DNA of 64,000 nt from JBGSIC01 sp041751875 (GTDB lineage Bacteria > Bdellovibrionota > FAC87 > UBA2466 > JACKAF01). Positions 33,861 to 42,427 of the stretch are shown here, one piece after another. The notes under the pieces were generated by a model. It was given only the letters and a program-made list of their open reading frames with translations. It was not told the origin of the DNA and searched no databases. The position numbers and the translations under genes are program-made. Each line of letters starts with the position of its first letter. Position 1 is the stretch's first letter. Where the stretch lies: NCBI GenBank assembly GCA_041751875.1, contig JBGSIC010000003.1, positions 62,001 to 126,000 of the forward strand. The letters run 5' to 3'.

Positions 33861-35183
33861 ATGTCAGAGAGACCCAACAAGCTATTTCTCCTGGAATTAA
33901 ACGAGTTTAGCCTATCACTCGTACGCGAGGCAGCCGCTAGCCTGAGCCTTCCGGGTTTTGAAACGATATTAGGGTTTAAAGAGAGTACGACTTCAACTGC
34001 GGACACCAACGAAAATTTGCTACTCGATCCTTGGGTTCAATGGGTTTCCGTCCACACCGGACAACCCGCTTCTACCCACGGCGTTCGTCACCTGGGAGAA
34101 CCACCGCAGGAAACGCACAAGCAGATCTGGGACCTTCTTGCCGAACAAGGCAAAACAGTCGGCGTTTGGGGGGCACTAAATGCAGTTTCTCGAAGCCCCG
34201 AAAACACCGCTTTCTTCGTGCCCGATCCCTGGACCTTTTCGGAACAAGCCTCTCCCAAAAAGTTAAACGGCTTTGTCGAGCTTCCCCGCTACGCCGCTCG
34301 GAACTACCTCAAACTCAGTGTTCCCGCTCTTCTTAGAGGCGGCCTAAAATTCCTAGTTAACATCGCTTCCTTCTCTAATGCGTTTAAGGTGATGAAAATG
34401 GCGCCCGCTCTTCTTTGGCGCATCATGAATCATCCGTTTAAAGCCTATCCCTACTTTACATTGGCTGAGTACCTTGCGGGACGTGCTTGCTTGAAAGAGT
34501 TCAAAAAATCTCAGCCCGATTTCACTCTACTTTTCGCAAACAGTCTCGCACATGTTCAGCATTACTATTGGAAGGCGCGCCCAGTTCACCGCATTCCCGA
34601 AATCTGTTTCGTGTTGCGCGTAATGGATGAACTCATCCGAGAAATTCTTGATACCTTGCCGGAAGGAACCACCTTTGTTGTGGCCAATGGGTTGTCGCAG
34701 CGAAACGCCTCGCACGACGAGCCTTGGGTCATGTACCGACAAATTGACCACAAACGCGTCCTTAATGCGTTGAAAGTCTCTGTCGAAAGCATAGAGCCTC
34801 TAATGACCCATGACGCGCACCTCTTTTTCAGCTCAACCGAAAAAGCCGCCCACGCCTTTAAAACTTTGAGTGAAGTAAAAGTTTTGGATGAGCCCCTGTT
34901 CTACGTGGAAAAAGTCACCCCCACTCGACTCTTTTACCGCATTGCTTTTACAAAGCCACTACCGACCGAAGCCACTTTTGAATCAGAAGAGAATGATTTC
35001 CTCTTCTCTGATTACTTCAAAACGATTGTTCAACGTACCGGAGTGCACATCCAGAGAGGAACGCTTTTCTGCAACGAGGCCATATTCCCGGGGAAACTAA
35101 AGAATCACGAAATCTATCATGCCCTCTCCCGCTTCTTCGAGAAAGGTGGACGAAGCTATGCAGGTCAAGATAAGGCCAGCTGA
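33861..35183 (+). CDS. Alkaline-phosphatase-superfamily-like protein in a glycan cluster
   Basis: A 440-residue protein without signal peptide. The start, KLFLLELNEFSLSLVREA, resembles the first beta strand of nucleotide pyrophosphatase/phosphodiesterase-like folds (LIGLDG-type), and WVQWVSVHTGQPASTHGVRH near residues 55-75 resembles the region that carries the nucleophilic Thr and the H-G step; FTLLFANSLAHVQHYYW recalls the later metal-ligand segment. The Asp ligands are not all evident, so catalysis is uncertain. The ATG at 33861 was chosen; the TTG at 33852 would add three residues. It overlaps the flippase frame, so it probably acts on the same glycan. Confidence 0.5.
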   Translation: MSERPNKLFLLELNEFSLSLVREAAASLSLPGFETILGFKESTTSTADTNENLLLDPWVQWVSVHTGQPASTHGVRHLGEPPQETHKQIWDLLAEQGKTVGVWGALNAVSRSPENTAFFVPDPWTFSEQASPKKLNGFVELPRYAARNYLKLSVPALLRGGLKFLVNIASFSNAFKVMKMAPALLWRIMNHPFKAYPYFTLAEYLAGRACLKEFKKSQPDFTLLFANSLAHVQHYYWKARPVHRIPEICFVLRVMDELIREILDTLPEGTTFVVANGLSQRNASHDEPWVMYRQIDHKRVLNALKVSVESIEPLMTHDAHLFFSSTEKAAHAFKTLSEVKVLDEPLFYVEKVTPTRLFYRIAFTKPLPTEATFESEENDFLFSDYFKTIVQRTGVHIQRGTLFCNEAIFPGKLKNHEIYHALSRFFEKGGRSYAGQDKAS

Positions 35184-36468
35184 TCGTCACCTTACTCTAG
35201 TCGAAACCAAGGCTGCGCCCAGCGCCTCGGGCTCTCTGATCTGGAACTATCTCAGTGTCGCTCTCTTGGGAGTCACGGGTCTTCTTCTAAACTATCTCGT
35301 CGCTCTTCTTTACGATGCCAGTGCTTTAGGCGTGCTCAACCAAGCTCTCGCAGTCTTTGTTTTCGCAGGACAACTTGCAAGCGCCGGGATTGGCCATTCC
35401 CTTCTTGCCCATCTGCCGAAGGATCCCCACTCGTCTGTGATCGTTAAAGGGGCTCTCCTGCCAGCATTCTTGAGCGCCGTAACCGTTTCCACTTTGACTT
35501 TTCTTTTGGCGGGTTGGATCGGTGGGGCGCTAAGTAGCCCCTCGGTCACCACCGCCATCTACTATCTTGTCCCGGGAATTTTTTTCTTTGGAATGAACAA
35601 GGTCTTGCTCTCGGTTGTAAACGCTCAAAATCGCATGGTTCACTTTGGCATGTATAGCGTGGCTCGCTATGGCTTACTTTTAGTTGCCTTAATCGCGGTC
35701 ATTAGTCAGCACTTCCCAGGAAACACCTTAACAGTAATTTTTAGCTTGTCTGAAGGAGTTCTATTTCTCGTTCTCAGCGCTGATACTTTCGTCTCATTAA
35801 GAAGAAGAACGGCAAGCGCCTTTTCAGATATGCCGCACGACTGGCGTCTACGTCATTTAGTGTTCGGCTTAAAAAGTGTCGTCAGTGGTCTTGCCCTTGA
35901 AGCGAACTCACGCGTCGATATTCTCATCCTCGGACTGTTTCTCGATGACGGCGCAGTCGGTGTCTATTCTGTTGCCGCGCTAATGGCTGAAGGTTTCTTA
36001 CAAATGATTGTGGTTGTGCAGAACCTCAATCACCCCATTGTCTCCCGTTTACACGCCAAGGGCCGACGAAAAGAACTCGAAACTTACGCATGGAAAGTGA
36101 AACGACTCACCTGGGTGGGGGCGCTAGCCATCGGAAGTTTAGCGGTGGTAGCTTACCCGAGCTTGATTGAGCTCATCTTTCCTTCAGGGGCCTATGGAGC
36201 CAGTTTTTGGCCCTTTGCTTTGTTGATGGCGGGAATTGTCGTGGCTTCGGGCGCTCTCGGCTTTCAGCACAGTTTGCTCGTAACAGGCTTTCCCCTACTA
36301 CACTCGACTTACATTTGTGGTCTATTGATTCTCAACGTGGTTTTTAACTACGCGTTGGTCCCCACCTACGGGATGGAAGGATCTGCCATGGCGACCGCGC
36401 TAGCTTTTGTGACAACGATTCCGCTACAACACTTTCTCTTTAGGCACTTCGCTCGTATCAAGCTATAG
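35158..36468 (+). CDS. Wzx-like polysaccharide flippase
   Basis: From the ATG at 35158 the product is 436 residues with twelve or more predicted membrane spans and small polar loops, the build of the MVF/MATE-like Wzx flippases that turn undecaprenyl-linked glycans across the inner membrane. Opening SGSLIWNYLSVALLGVTGLL and the late LLNVVFNYALVPTYGMEGSAMAT segment (N-x-x-L-I-P-x-x-G-x-x-G-A-A pattern) are typical. The longer frame from 35119 overlaps the preceding gene by 65 bases and is less likely; an AAGGTGG site precedes 35158. No polymerase (Wzy) or ligase is certain in the window. Confidence 0.8.
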   Translation: MQVKIRPADRHLTLVETKAAPSASGSLIWNYLSVALLGVTGLLLNYLVALLYDASALGVLNQALAVFVFAGQLASAGIGHSLLAHLPKDPHSSVIVKGALLPAFLSAVTVSTLTFLLAGWIGGALSSPSVTTAIYYLVPGIFFFGMNKVLLSVVNAQNRMVHFGMYSVARYGLLLVALIAVISQHFPGNTLTVIFSLSEGVLFLVLSADTFVSLRRRTASAFSDMPHDWRLRHLVFGLKSVVSGLALEANSRVDILILGLFLDDGAVGVYSVAALMAEGFLQMIVVVQNLNHPIVSRLHAKGRRKELETYAWKVKRLTWVGALAIGSLAVVAYPSLIELIFPSGAYGASFWPFALLMAGIVVASGALGFQHSLLVTGFPLLHSTYICGLLILNVVFNYALVPTYGMEGSAMATALAFVTTIPLQHFLFRHFARIKL

Positions 36469-36489
36469 ACAGACAACAAGCGAAGCGAT

Positions 36490-38466
36490 CTAAGCGACTT
36501 TAGCGCTCTTCGCAGCGCGCACGCCTACCGCCTTCACCTGGCGATGATGATACATCTTCTTGAAGTTTTGTATGGCGTTGATAACTTCCGTAAAGCTGAG
36601 CCCACAAAGTTCAAGGTACTCACGAATAGAATCCCAACGGGGAGGCGCGTACATCTTAGCCCGTTGTATGGCTTCCTGGCGAGTCAGGTACCCCGACCGG
36701 ATCATGTTTGAAAGCATTACTTCGTCTTCGTTAAAGCCCGCGATCATCTGATAAACATAGTTGTAGAAAGCCGCGGTAGCGTCACCGATGCGCCAAGTGG
36801 AAAGAGTGTCTTTCGCGACTTCCCAGTCGTATTCTTTGCGAATGGTAGAAACAATCTGTTGCTCATTCCACTCGACGTAGTGGTACAGGTAAAGAAAATC
36901 ATCCTTCGCGACAAAAGTGGAATAGTACGCAAAAATACTATCAATCAGAGACTCGTTGAAATAGCGCGGATTTAACAGCGCCTCTTTCGCAAAGTATTTG
37001 AGTAGCAAGATCTTGTTCCAGAGAGAGACTCCCGTGAGGGTCATCCCGTGATCCGACTCCCTAAACCCGCAGAATCCCGTTTTGTAGGGGGTATCTTCGA
37101 GCATGTTCCCCGTACAAAATACGACTAACTTGATTCCCGTTTCTTTGCGGAGCTTTCGAGCGTAGTGGTAGAACTCTTTATCCCCTGCTGTAAAAAGCGT
37201 CATGATTCCCAGTTCGGGACGCTTCAACCAAGCTTCCACGTTTTTGCGAATGTACCGACGTTTGGTTACTATATCCGCAGAACGAATAATGTGTTCGACA
37301 CCCAGCTTTCCACAAATACGTGCTTGGTTTCGGCGCGCGAGATCCGTCACCATTCCCCAGTCGTAGGTGAAAGCCACTGGGTTCATTTCGTACTTCGTTT
37401 TAATCAGGTGCAAGCCGTAGGCGCTGTCTCTCCCCCCGCTGAACGCCACAATACAATCAGGAGAGCCGTCTTTGCTGCGATACTGATCAAGCGTTTTTTC
37501 CAAAGTGGCATGCGGACGTAGAGAAGTTGGCTTATAGTTGCGGCAATAGTAGCAAATCCCTTCCGCATCAATCTCAATGAGTGGATGAGTATCGGGCAGA
37601 ATGCACTTTTTGCACCTCTTCATGCTGTCCCAATCAAACTCGTGGCTGATGGCGAACACATTCTTGGATTTCTTTGGTACCAAGTCTACTTTTTCGGTGG
37701 CCGTAGAAAGCTTGAAGTCTCGAGAAGAATGACCACCAAGCTCGATCACCTTCATGGTTCCCGGTTCAACGTGGGAAAACTCGATATGCTCCATATCTAA
37801 AGGAAGAGACCGCAGAACGGATTCCAGAATGTATTGTTCGGAGGCGAATACCACAAATTCATTTTTGGATTCTGCGACAAATAAGGAGCCCGTGTTCGTA
37901 CCCAAAAAGAGAAAGGGATGCTGAGCCGGAAATGCGGCTACCGCAAAGGAGCCTTCCAGCGAACAAAGTGCCTTAGCAAAAGCGCGCACGGGATCTTTTT
38001 CCGGATTCTTATCGGCAAAAAGACCAGCGATCACCGCCGAGTCTAACTCTGGGATTTCTTTGACTCCCAGACTTTTCCAAAGTTCGTGATAGTTCACGAT
38101 AATCCCGTTGTGCACGAGTGCCATGCTTTCGTGCAAAACGGGTTGGTTGTTGAGATCGGTTGTTTGGCCGCCGTTTGTGGCCAAACGTGAATGTCCAATG
38201 AACGAAAAGGACGGCAAGGCTGGATCAGAACGATACTCTTCTCGTGCTTCCTGCATGGCTTCTTTGAATTCAGGTGAATCGAGAAGACGGGAACTCTTTA
38301 CCCCCTTCTTCAAGGCGTAAATATTCTTCGACGTATTAATGGCAATGCCGCTAGCGTCTTGGCCGCGCTCACCTGCCGCTCGCATCAGCTGCTCGACAAA
38401 AGACGAAACGCGGTCTTCTTCCCGACTGATCGGCCCAAAGAAAACCCCTCCCACAATTCCACACAT
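36490..38466 (-). CDS. Fusion: Ntn glutamine amidotransferase + PseA/WbpG-type sugar amidotransferase
   Basis: A 658-residue fusion. Residues 1-265 are a class II (Ntn) glutaminase: Cys2 becomes the N-terminal nucleophile after Met removal (MCGIVGG), with GHSRLATNGG at 91-100 and HNGIIVNYHE near 119-128. Residues 285-311 hold a zinc site, C285/C288 and C305/C308, in the arrangement CKKC(16)CYYC seen in N-acetyl sugar amidotransferases (PseA/WbpG/WbuX), and AFSGGRDSAYG at 341-351 is the PP-loop ATP site. Such enzymes turn a sugar carbonyl or acid into an amidine or amide in surface sugars. Usually the ammonia comes from a separate HisH/HisF-like class I pair; here an Ntn domain is attached. 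Convergent with the flippase gene; its sole large gene on this strand. Confidence 0.85.
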   Translation of the reverse strand: MCGIVGGVFFGPISREEDRVSSFVEQLMRAAGERGQDASGIAINTSKNIYALKKGVKSSRLLDSPEFKEAMQEAREEYRSDPALPSFSFIGHSRLATNGGQTTDLNNQPVLHESMALVHNGIIVNYHELWKSLGVKEIPELDSAVIAGLFADKNPEKDPVRAFAKALCSLEGSFAVAAFPAQHPFLFLGTNTGSLFVAESKNEFVVFASEQYILESVLRSLPLDMEHIEFSHVEPGTMKVIELGGHSSRDFKLSTATEKVDLVPKKSKNVFAISHEFDWDSMKRCKKCILPDTHPLIEIDAEGICYYCRNYKPTSLRPHATLEKTLDQYRSKDGSPDCIVAFSGGRDSAYGLHLIKTKYEMNPVAFTYDWGMVTDLARRNQARICGKLGVEHIIRSADIVTKRRYIRKNVEAWLKRPELGIMTLFTAGDKEFYHYARKLRKETGIKLVVFCTGNMLEDTPYKTGFCGFRESDHGMTLTGVSLWNKILLLKYFAKEALLNPRYFNESLIDSIFAYYSTFVAKDDFLYLYHYVEWNEQQIVSTIRKEYDWEVAKDTLSTWRIGDATAAFYNYVYQMIAGFNEDEVMLSNMIRSGYLTRQEAIQRAKMYAPPRWDSIREYLELCGLSFTEVINAIQNFKKMYHHRQVKAVGVRAAKSAKVA

Positions 38467-38635
38467 AGCGATCTCCCTACTATATGTATCGGTAACCTAA
38501 GTACGGTAAATGACAAAAAGAACACTCTTACCGTCGCCAAATTGCCGCCATGCGTTGCATCGCCGTTTTCCTTTTCATCCCGCGGGTATTTTCCTGATAC
38601 AATCATGAGAACCCAATTAATTGACGCGTCACGCT

Positions 38636-40009
38636 ATGCGATTTCTATCACGACCCCTGTCCCGCATTGAAGTTGGCTTACTGCTTGTTGCCGTTATCTT
38701 GCGGCTCTACCTCGTCTATCATCGAGGAGTTTTGTGGACGGCTGATGCCACATCCTACGATTCCGCAGCCCTGACGTTCGCTCAAGAAGGTACCCTTCTC
38801 GCCCCTTCGCTGGCCGAGTCGTTCGACCTTTCACCCGCACTAAAAGCCGCTTCGCCGCGCTTAGTTCCGTTAAATGACTTTGCAATCGGTTTTTCAGTCT
38901 ACATCGCGTTCTTCTATAAGTTTTTTAGCGAAGACCACGCCGTAATGATTGCGATGCTTTCACTCGCATTTTTTGCCGCCACCATTTTACCCATCGCAAG
39001 TCGCGAGCTCTTTCTTCGATTGTTCAAGAAGCAGAACCAGTCCTACTGGCATGTTGCCGTGATGGGATCCATTGCCTTCTGGCCAGGTAGTTTGGAGATG
39101 TCCAATTACTACCTTTCTGAAAACCTCACAGTAGTGGTGCTCACTCTCTGGGTCCTGGGGAGCGTGATCCTGATGCAAAGCATGCCTCTTCGGTTGCGCT
39201 GGCACATGCTCTGGGCACTCTTCACTGGTTTTCTCTTTCTCACTCGCGTTGAGTATGGCATCGCAATGGCGCTGACTTATTTGTGGGTTTACGGAAGAGC
39301 ACTACTCTCGAGTAAAAAAGAAAACCTCTACCATGCGCGTTTGCGACAAGCTGTCGGAACGGGGGCCGTCCTTTTTTGTTTTTTCGTCACCCCTTCCGTT
39401 CGTAACTACTACCACTTTCAGGAATTTATTCCCGCCACCGCAGGAGGCAGTTTTGCGTTGTGGCACGCCTACCTGCAATCAGGAGACGCAAACTTCCGCG
39501 GAGAGTACAAACCCATTCTCGAGAACGCCTACGTGCCGGGAAAACCCGGAGCTACTGACGCCAACCTTACAGCCATCACCATGAAAGGCATTAAGGCAGA
39601 ACCTTTGCATTTCCTACAGGGCATGGCCCGTCGAATTTATCGAGTGCATTTTCACGCCTTCGGCGAACCGCCGCTGCAGGGACAAGGCCCTTTAGTTTGG
39701 TTTAAAAAGCTAATGATTCGTGGCTCTCATGTCGCTGCGGCCTTCCTCTTCATTTTTTCACTTTTTAAGTTTTGGCAACCAGCTATGTTTCCCATCGTCG
39801 CCGTGTACGTAACGAAGTTTTTGATCATTCATACGATCTATCATTTTGAGCCTCGCATGTTTTACACCTTTTTCCCCGTGGTGACGGCCATGGCCATTGG
39901 GGGACTTGCCTACCTCACAGAAAGGCGTCGCCGTTCTGTTCCGAACTCAGCCAATAAGCAGGAATGGTCTCCTCCCTCTCGCTTAGCTCAAGGCAAGGAT
40001 CGGGCCTGA
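38636..40009 (+). CDS. GT-C type integral membrane glycosyltransferase
   Basis: A 457-residue protein with about nine to ten membrane spans. After the first span is WTADATSYDSAALTFAQEG (about 34-52) with the D-x-x-x-Y step of GT39/GT83 enzymes. Later spans are typical, and a large loop near residues 265-330 is polar. It probably uses a polyprenyl-phosphate sugar and acts on the periplasmic face. The ATG at 38636 was chosen over an upstream TTG at 38621. It is divergent from the amidotransferase fusion and sits with the glycan genes. Confidence 0.75.
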   Translation: MRFLSRPLSRIEVGLLLVAVILRLYLVYHRGVLWTADATSYDSAALTFAQEGTLLAPSLAESFDLSPALKAASPRLVPLNDFAIGFSVYIAFFYKFFSEDHAVMIAMLSLAFFAATILPIASRELFLRLFKKQNQSYWHVAVMGSIAFWPGSLEMSNYYLSENLTVVVLTLWVLGSVILMQSMPLRLRWHMLWALFTGFLFLTRVEYGIAMALTYLWVYGRALLSSKKENLYHARLRQAVGTGAVLFCFFVTPSVRNYYHFQEFIPATAGGSFALWHAYLQSGDANFRGEYKPILENAYVPGKPGATDANLTAITMKGIKAEPLHFLQGMARRIYRVHFHAFGEPPLQGQGPLVWFKKLMIRGSHVAAAFLFIFSLFKFWQPAMFPIVAVYVTKFLIIHTIYHFEPRMFYTFFPVVTAMAIGGLAYLTERRRRSVPNSANKQEWSPPSRLAQGKDRA

Positions 40010-40082
40010 GGTTTCTTTCTCTAGAATTTATTTGGGTTCCCAGCTTTCCGCTTGTACAATCTCGCCTTTTAAGGAGGATCTC

Positions 40083-40709
40083 ATGTTGAAAAGACAACCT
40101 ATCGTTTCGGTAGGATGCGCTCTGGCTTTTTTCAGTTTAGCCGCTTTCGGGAAAGTAGAACCCTTTGCCGTGGACGCAGCTCATTCTTCAGCGCGTTTTG
40201 AAGTGCAACATTTAGTTATCACCACCGTCGATGGAAGGTTTGGTGAGATTGGTGGCGACGTCGCTTTTGATACTGATGCGTTTGCAGCGGGAAAAGATTT
40301 GAACCAGATGAAGTTCAACCTTTGGGCCAACACCGGTTCAATAGACACCGGCAATGAAAAGCGTGATGCGCACCTTAAGGGCGAAGACTTTTTTAGTGCC
40401 ACAAAGAAAGGGAACGATAAGATAACTTTCGTGAGCAAAACTCTTAGCAAAAAGGGTTCGACACTAACGGTCACCGGCGATCTGACCATGAACGGCGTCA
40501 CCAAACCCGTTACTTTCAAGGGAAACTATAAAGGCACCGCCAGCCTCGGTCCCAAGAAAAAAATTGGTTTTGGCCTGGAAACGGAAATTAAGCGCGCTGA
40601 TTGGGGTATCACGTGGAATAACATTGTGGAAAAGGTACCTGCGATTGGTGACACCGTTAAAATCGTTTTCAATATCGAAGCCCAAAAGGACTCAGGCACA
40701 AAAACCTGA
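40083..40709 (+). CDS. YceI family periplasmic protein
   Basis: From the ATG at 40083, with AAGGAGG 6 bases before, the 208-residue product has a signal peptide (MLKRQPIVSVGCALAFFSLAAFGK). The YceI lipocalin-like fold is shown by FAVDAAHSSARFEVQH, NTGSIDTGNEKRDAHLKGEDFF, FVSKT, VTGDLTMNGVTKPVTF and RADWGITWNNI with a final D-T-V-K-I-V-F-N-I-E. YceI proteins bind polyisoprenoids such as ubiquinone-like lipids. The gene has its own terminator. Confidence 0.93.
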   Translation: MLKRQPIVSVGCALAFFSLAAFGKVEPFAVDAAHSSARFEVQHLVITTVDGRFGEIGGDVAFDTDAFAAGKDLNQMKFNLWANTGSIDTGNEKRDAHLKGEDFFSATKKGNDKITFVSKTLSKKGSTLTVTGDLTMNGVTKPVTFKGNYKGTASLGPKKKIGFGLETEIKRADWGITWNNIVEKVPAIGDTVKIVFNIEAQKDSGTKT

Positions 40710-40736
40710 TTCTTCACTTTAATAAAGTATGACGAA

Positions 40737-40767
40737 GGGTTCGCTCGCATTTGAGCGGACCCTTTTT
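40737..40767 (+). terminator. Rho-independent terminator after yceI-like gene
   Basis: A ten-pair stem (GGGTTCGCTC at 40737-40746 with GAGCGGACCC at 40753-40762, one T-G pair), loop GCATTT, then TTTTT at 40763-40767. Confidence 0.9.
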
Positions 40768-40857
40768 GTTTGACGCATCGCCTCCCCACTCTCCCCACGC
40801 GTCTTTCCTGGCGTGATACAATTTATCTTTCCCCTCTTTTCTTCTTCAAGGAATCCC

Positions 40858-41544
40858 ATGGGCTGGAAACAGATTGTCGCTACTTCCCTTCTGTCGCGCG
40901 ATTTTGTCCGCGGAATCAAACGCGAACGCACGCTTCTTTGGTGGCGTTTTCTTTGCTTCACGCCGTCAAATTTAATGAAACTCATTCGCTACCGAAAAGC
41001 CACCGGGTTAAAAGTGAACATTGGAGCTGGCAAGCATCAGTTAAACGGATGGGTGAATATTGACCTCTCGGCCAGTACAGGCTTTCGATGGGATGTGCGG
41101 TGGGGCCTTCCGCTAAAAACAGCAAGCGTAAGCGCCATCCACTGCGAGCATTTCTTGGAGCACCTAGATTACCCCCACGATGCGGACCGCTTCTTGAGAG
41201 AATGTCGTCGGGTACTTGTCAGGGGCGGCGAGTTTCGTTTAATCGTTCCCGACGCTGCTAAATATATCCACGCTTACTCAAAGAAGGACTCTCGCTACTG
41301 GCAGGCACTCCAAGATCTGGGCGGCGGCCCCCGGCCCTTTGAAACAGAAATCGAAATTATGAACCAGGCCTTTCGCATGGGGGGGGATCATCATTTCGCC
41401 TACGATCGCGTCACTCTACAAAAGGCTCTCCAAAGAGCAGGTTTTGGCGAAATCGAGACGAGCGACCATGCCCCAGACCGATTTCAAGATCAGTCCGACA
41501 AGTGGCGCCTGGTGGAATCACTCTATTTGACGGTGCACGCTTAG
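40858..41544 (+). CDS. Class I SAM-dependent methyltransferase
   Basis: From the ATG at 40858 (AAGGAA before it) the product is 228 residues. VNIGAGKHQLNGWVNIDL, near residues 53-70, is motif I with the SAM-binding G-x-G and acidic residue; HCEHFLEHLDYPHDADRFLRECRRVLVRGGEFRLIVPD near 98-136 is the Methyltransf_11 pattern of polysaccharide-cluster methyltransferases. There is no membrane span. It likely methylates a sugar; the next gene begins 21 bases after it. Confidence 0.85.
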   Translation: MGWKQIVATSLLSRDFVRGIKRERTLLWWRFLCFTPSNLMKLIRYRKATGLKVNIGAGKHQLNGWVNIDLSASTGFRWDVRWGLPLKTASVSAIHCEHFLEHLDYPHDADRFLRECRRVLVRGGEFRLIVPDAAKYIHAYSKKDSRYWQALQDLGGGPRPFETEIEIMNQAFRMGGDHHFAYDRVTLQKALQRAGFGEIETSDHAPDRFQDQSDKWRLVESLYLTVHA

Positions 41545-41565
41545 GCTGTTGTAACTAAGAACTCG

Positions 41566-42279
41566 ATGAAACCTACTCTCGCCAATGCCGTGCGCGCCAT
41601 TGATCGCGACGGCGCTCTGCTTACCTTCCCGATCAACAATCAGCCCGAGCCCGCCTCGCTTTGGTCGCGTTTCTATCCACGAACGAAAATGAAATGGGAA
41701 TGGGATGAGAACGGTGACTACGCCGTTTCGGACCTTTGGCATCTGCGCGAGCGCCTCTCACGATCTGGAAAAGTGGTTTACGCCAAATGGTTTCAGTATC
41801 GCGCCACTTTTTTTTCTCGCGACCTTTTTCCCGCGTGGCTTTTTCGAACACATCAGGGGCGGCCCGATAAAGTTCCCTTAAGCCACTCGGCCCAAAAAAT
41901 ACTCACACTGCTCGAGGAAGACTCTCCCTTATCTTCGAAAATCCTCAAAGCGCGCGCTAAAGAAATCGGTGTGACAACGAAACCCTTTGAGAAAGCGCTC
42001 AAGGAACTCTGGGCCTGTCTATATGTTGTAGGTTACGGCGAGGTGGATGACGGGGCCTTTCCTTCACTGGCCATAGGCGCCACCAGTTTAATGTTCGATG
42101 ACCTTTGGACGAAGTCGTTGTCACTCTCCCCCGAAAAGGCGGACAAGATCATCCGCGAGTTTCCCGTCATGGAAACGCGCTTCTACGAGTATCTTCTAAG
42201 AATGAATAAGAAGATGAGCTTAGAACCCCGCAAGCTACCCAAAACCCTAACCTACGACCAACTCAGTCGTTTTAAGTAA
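41566..42279 (+). CDS. AlkZ-related (winged-helix) protein
   Basis: A 237-residue cytoplasmic protein. The stretch WEWDENGDYAVSDLWHLRERL, followed by GKVVYAKWFQYRATFFSRDLFPAWL (residues about 43-92), resembles the start of AlkZ-related proteins, small relatives of the AlkZ/YcaQ DNA glycosylase. Residues about 105-150 look like winged-helix DNA-binding segments (SHSAQKILTLLEEDSPLSSK). The AlkZ catalytic QxQ motif is not visible. A DNA repair or nucleic acid-binding role is possible but not shown. It begins 21 bases after the methyltransferase. Confidence 0.5.
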   Translation: MKPTLANAVRAIDRDGALLTFPINNQPEPASLWSRFYPRTKMKWEWDENGDYAVSDLWHLRERLSRSGKVVYAKWFQYRATFFSRDLFPAWLFRTHQGRPDKVPLSHSAQKILTLLEEDSPLSSKILKARAKEIGVTTKPFEKALKELWACLYVVGYGEVDDGAFPSLAIGATSLMFDDLWTKSLSLSPEKADKIIREFPVMETRFYEYLLRMNKKMSLEPRKLPKTLTYDQLSRFK

Positions 42280-42302
42280 TACATCGGACTCGACAGCCCT
42301 CG

Positions 42303-42427
42303 CTAGCGTCGAAATGAATTCGAGGCTGGCGCGGACGCACAAGCAAGGCGGCGGAGGCGTGCATGAGAGCACGTCGAGCAAGCCGAGCGCGGAGGACAAA
42401 GCCAGCGTTGAATTCGGTCGACGCTAG
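42303..42427. repeat. Palindromic repeat family, copy D
   Basis: Arms of 27-28 bases (42303-42330 and 42401-42427) are complementary apart from two short mismatches; each has CTAGCGTCGA and AATTC. The core GCGGAGGCGTGC-ATGAGA-GCACGTCGAGC matches copy C. It lies between two convergent genes and its right arm includes the ahcY stop codon, so it can act as a two-way transcription end. Confidence 0.8.
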
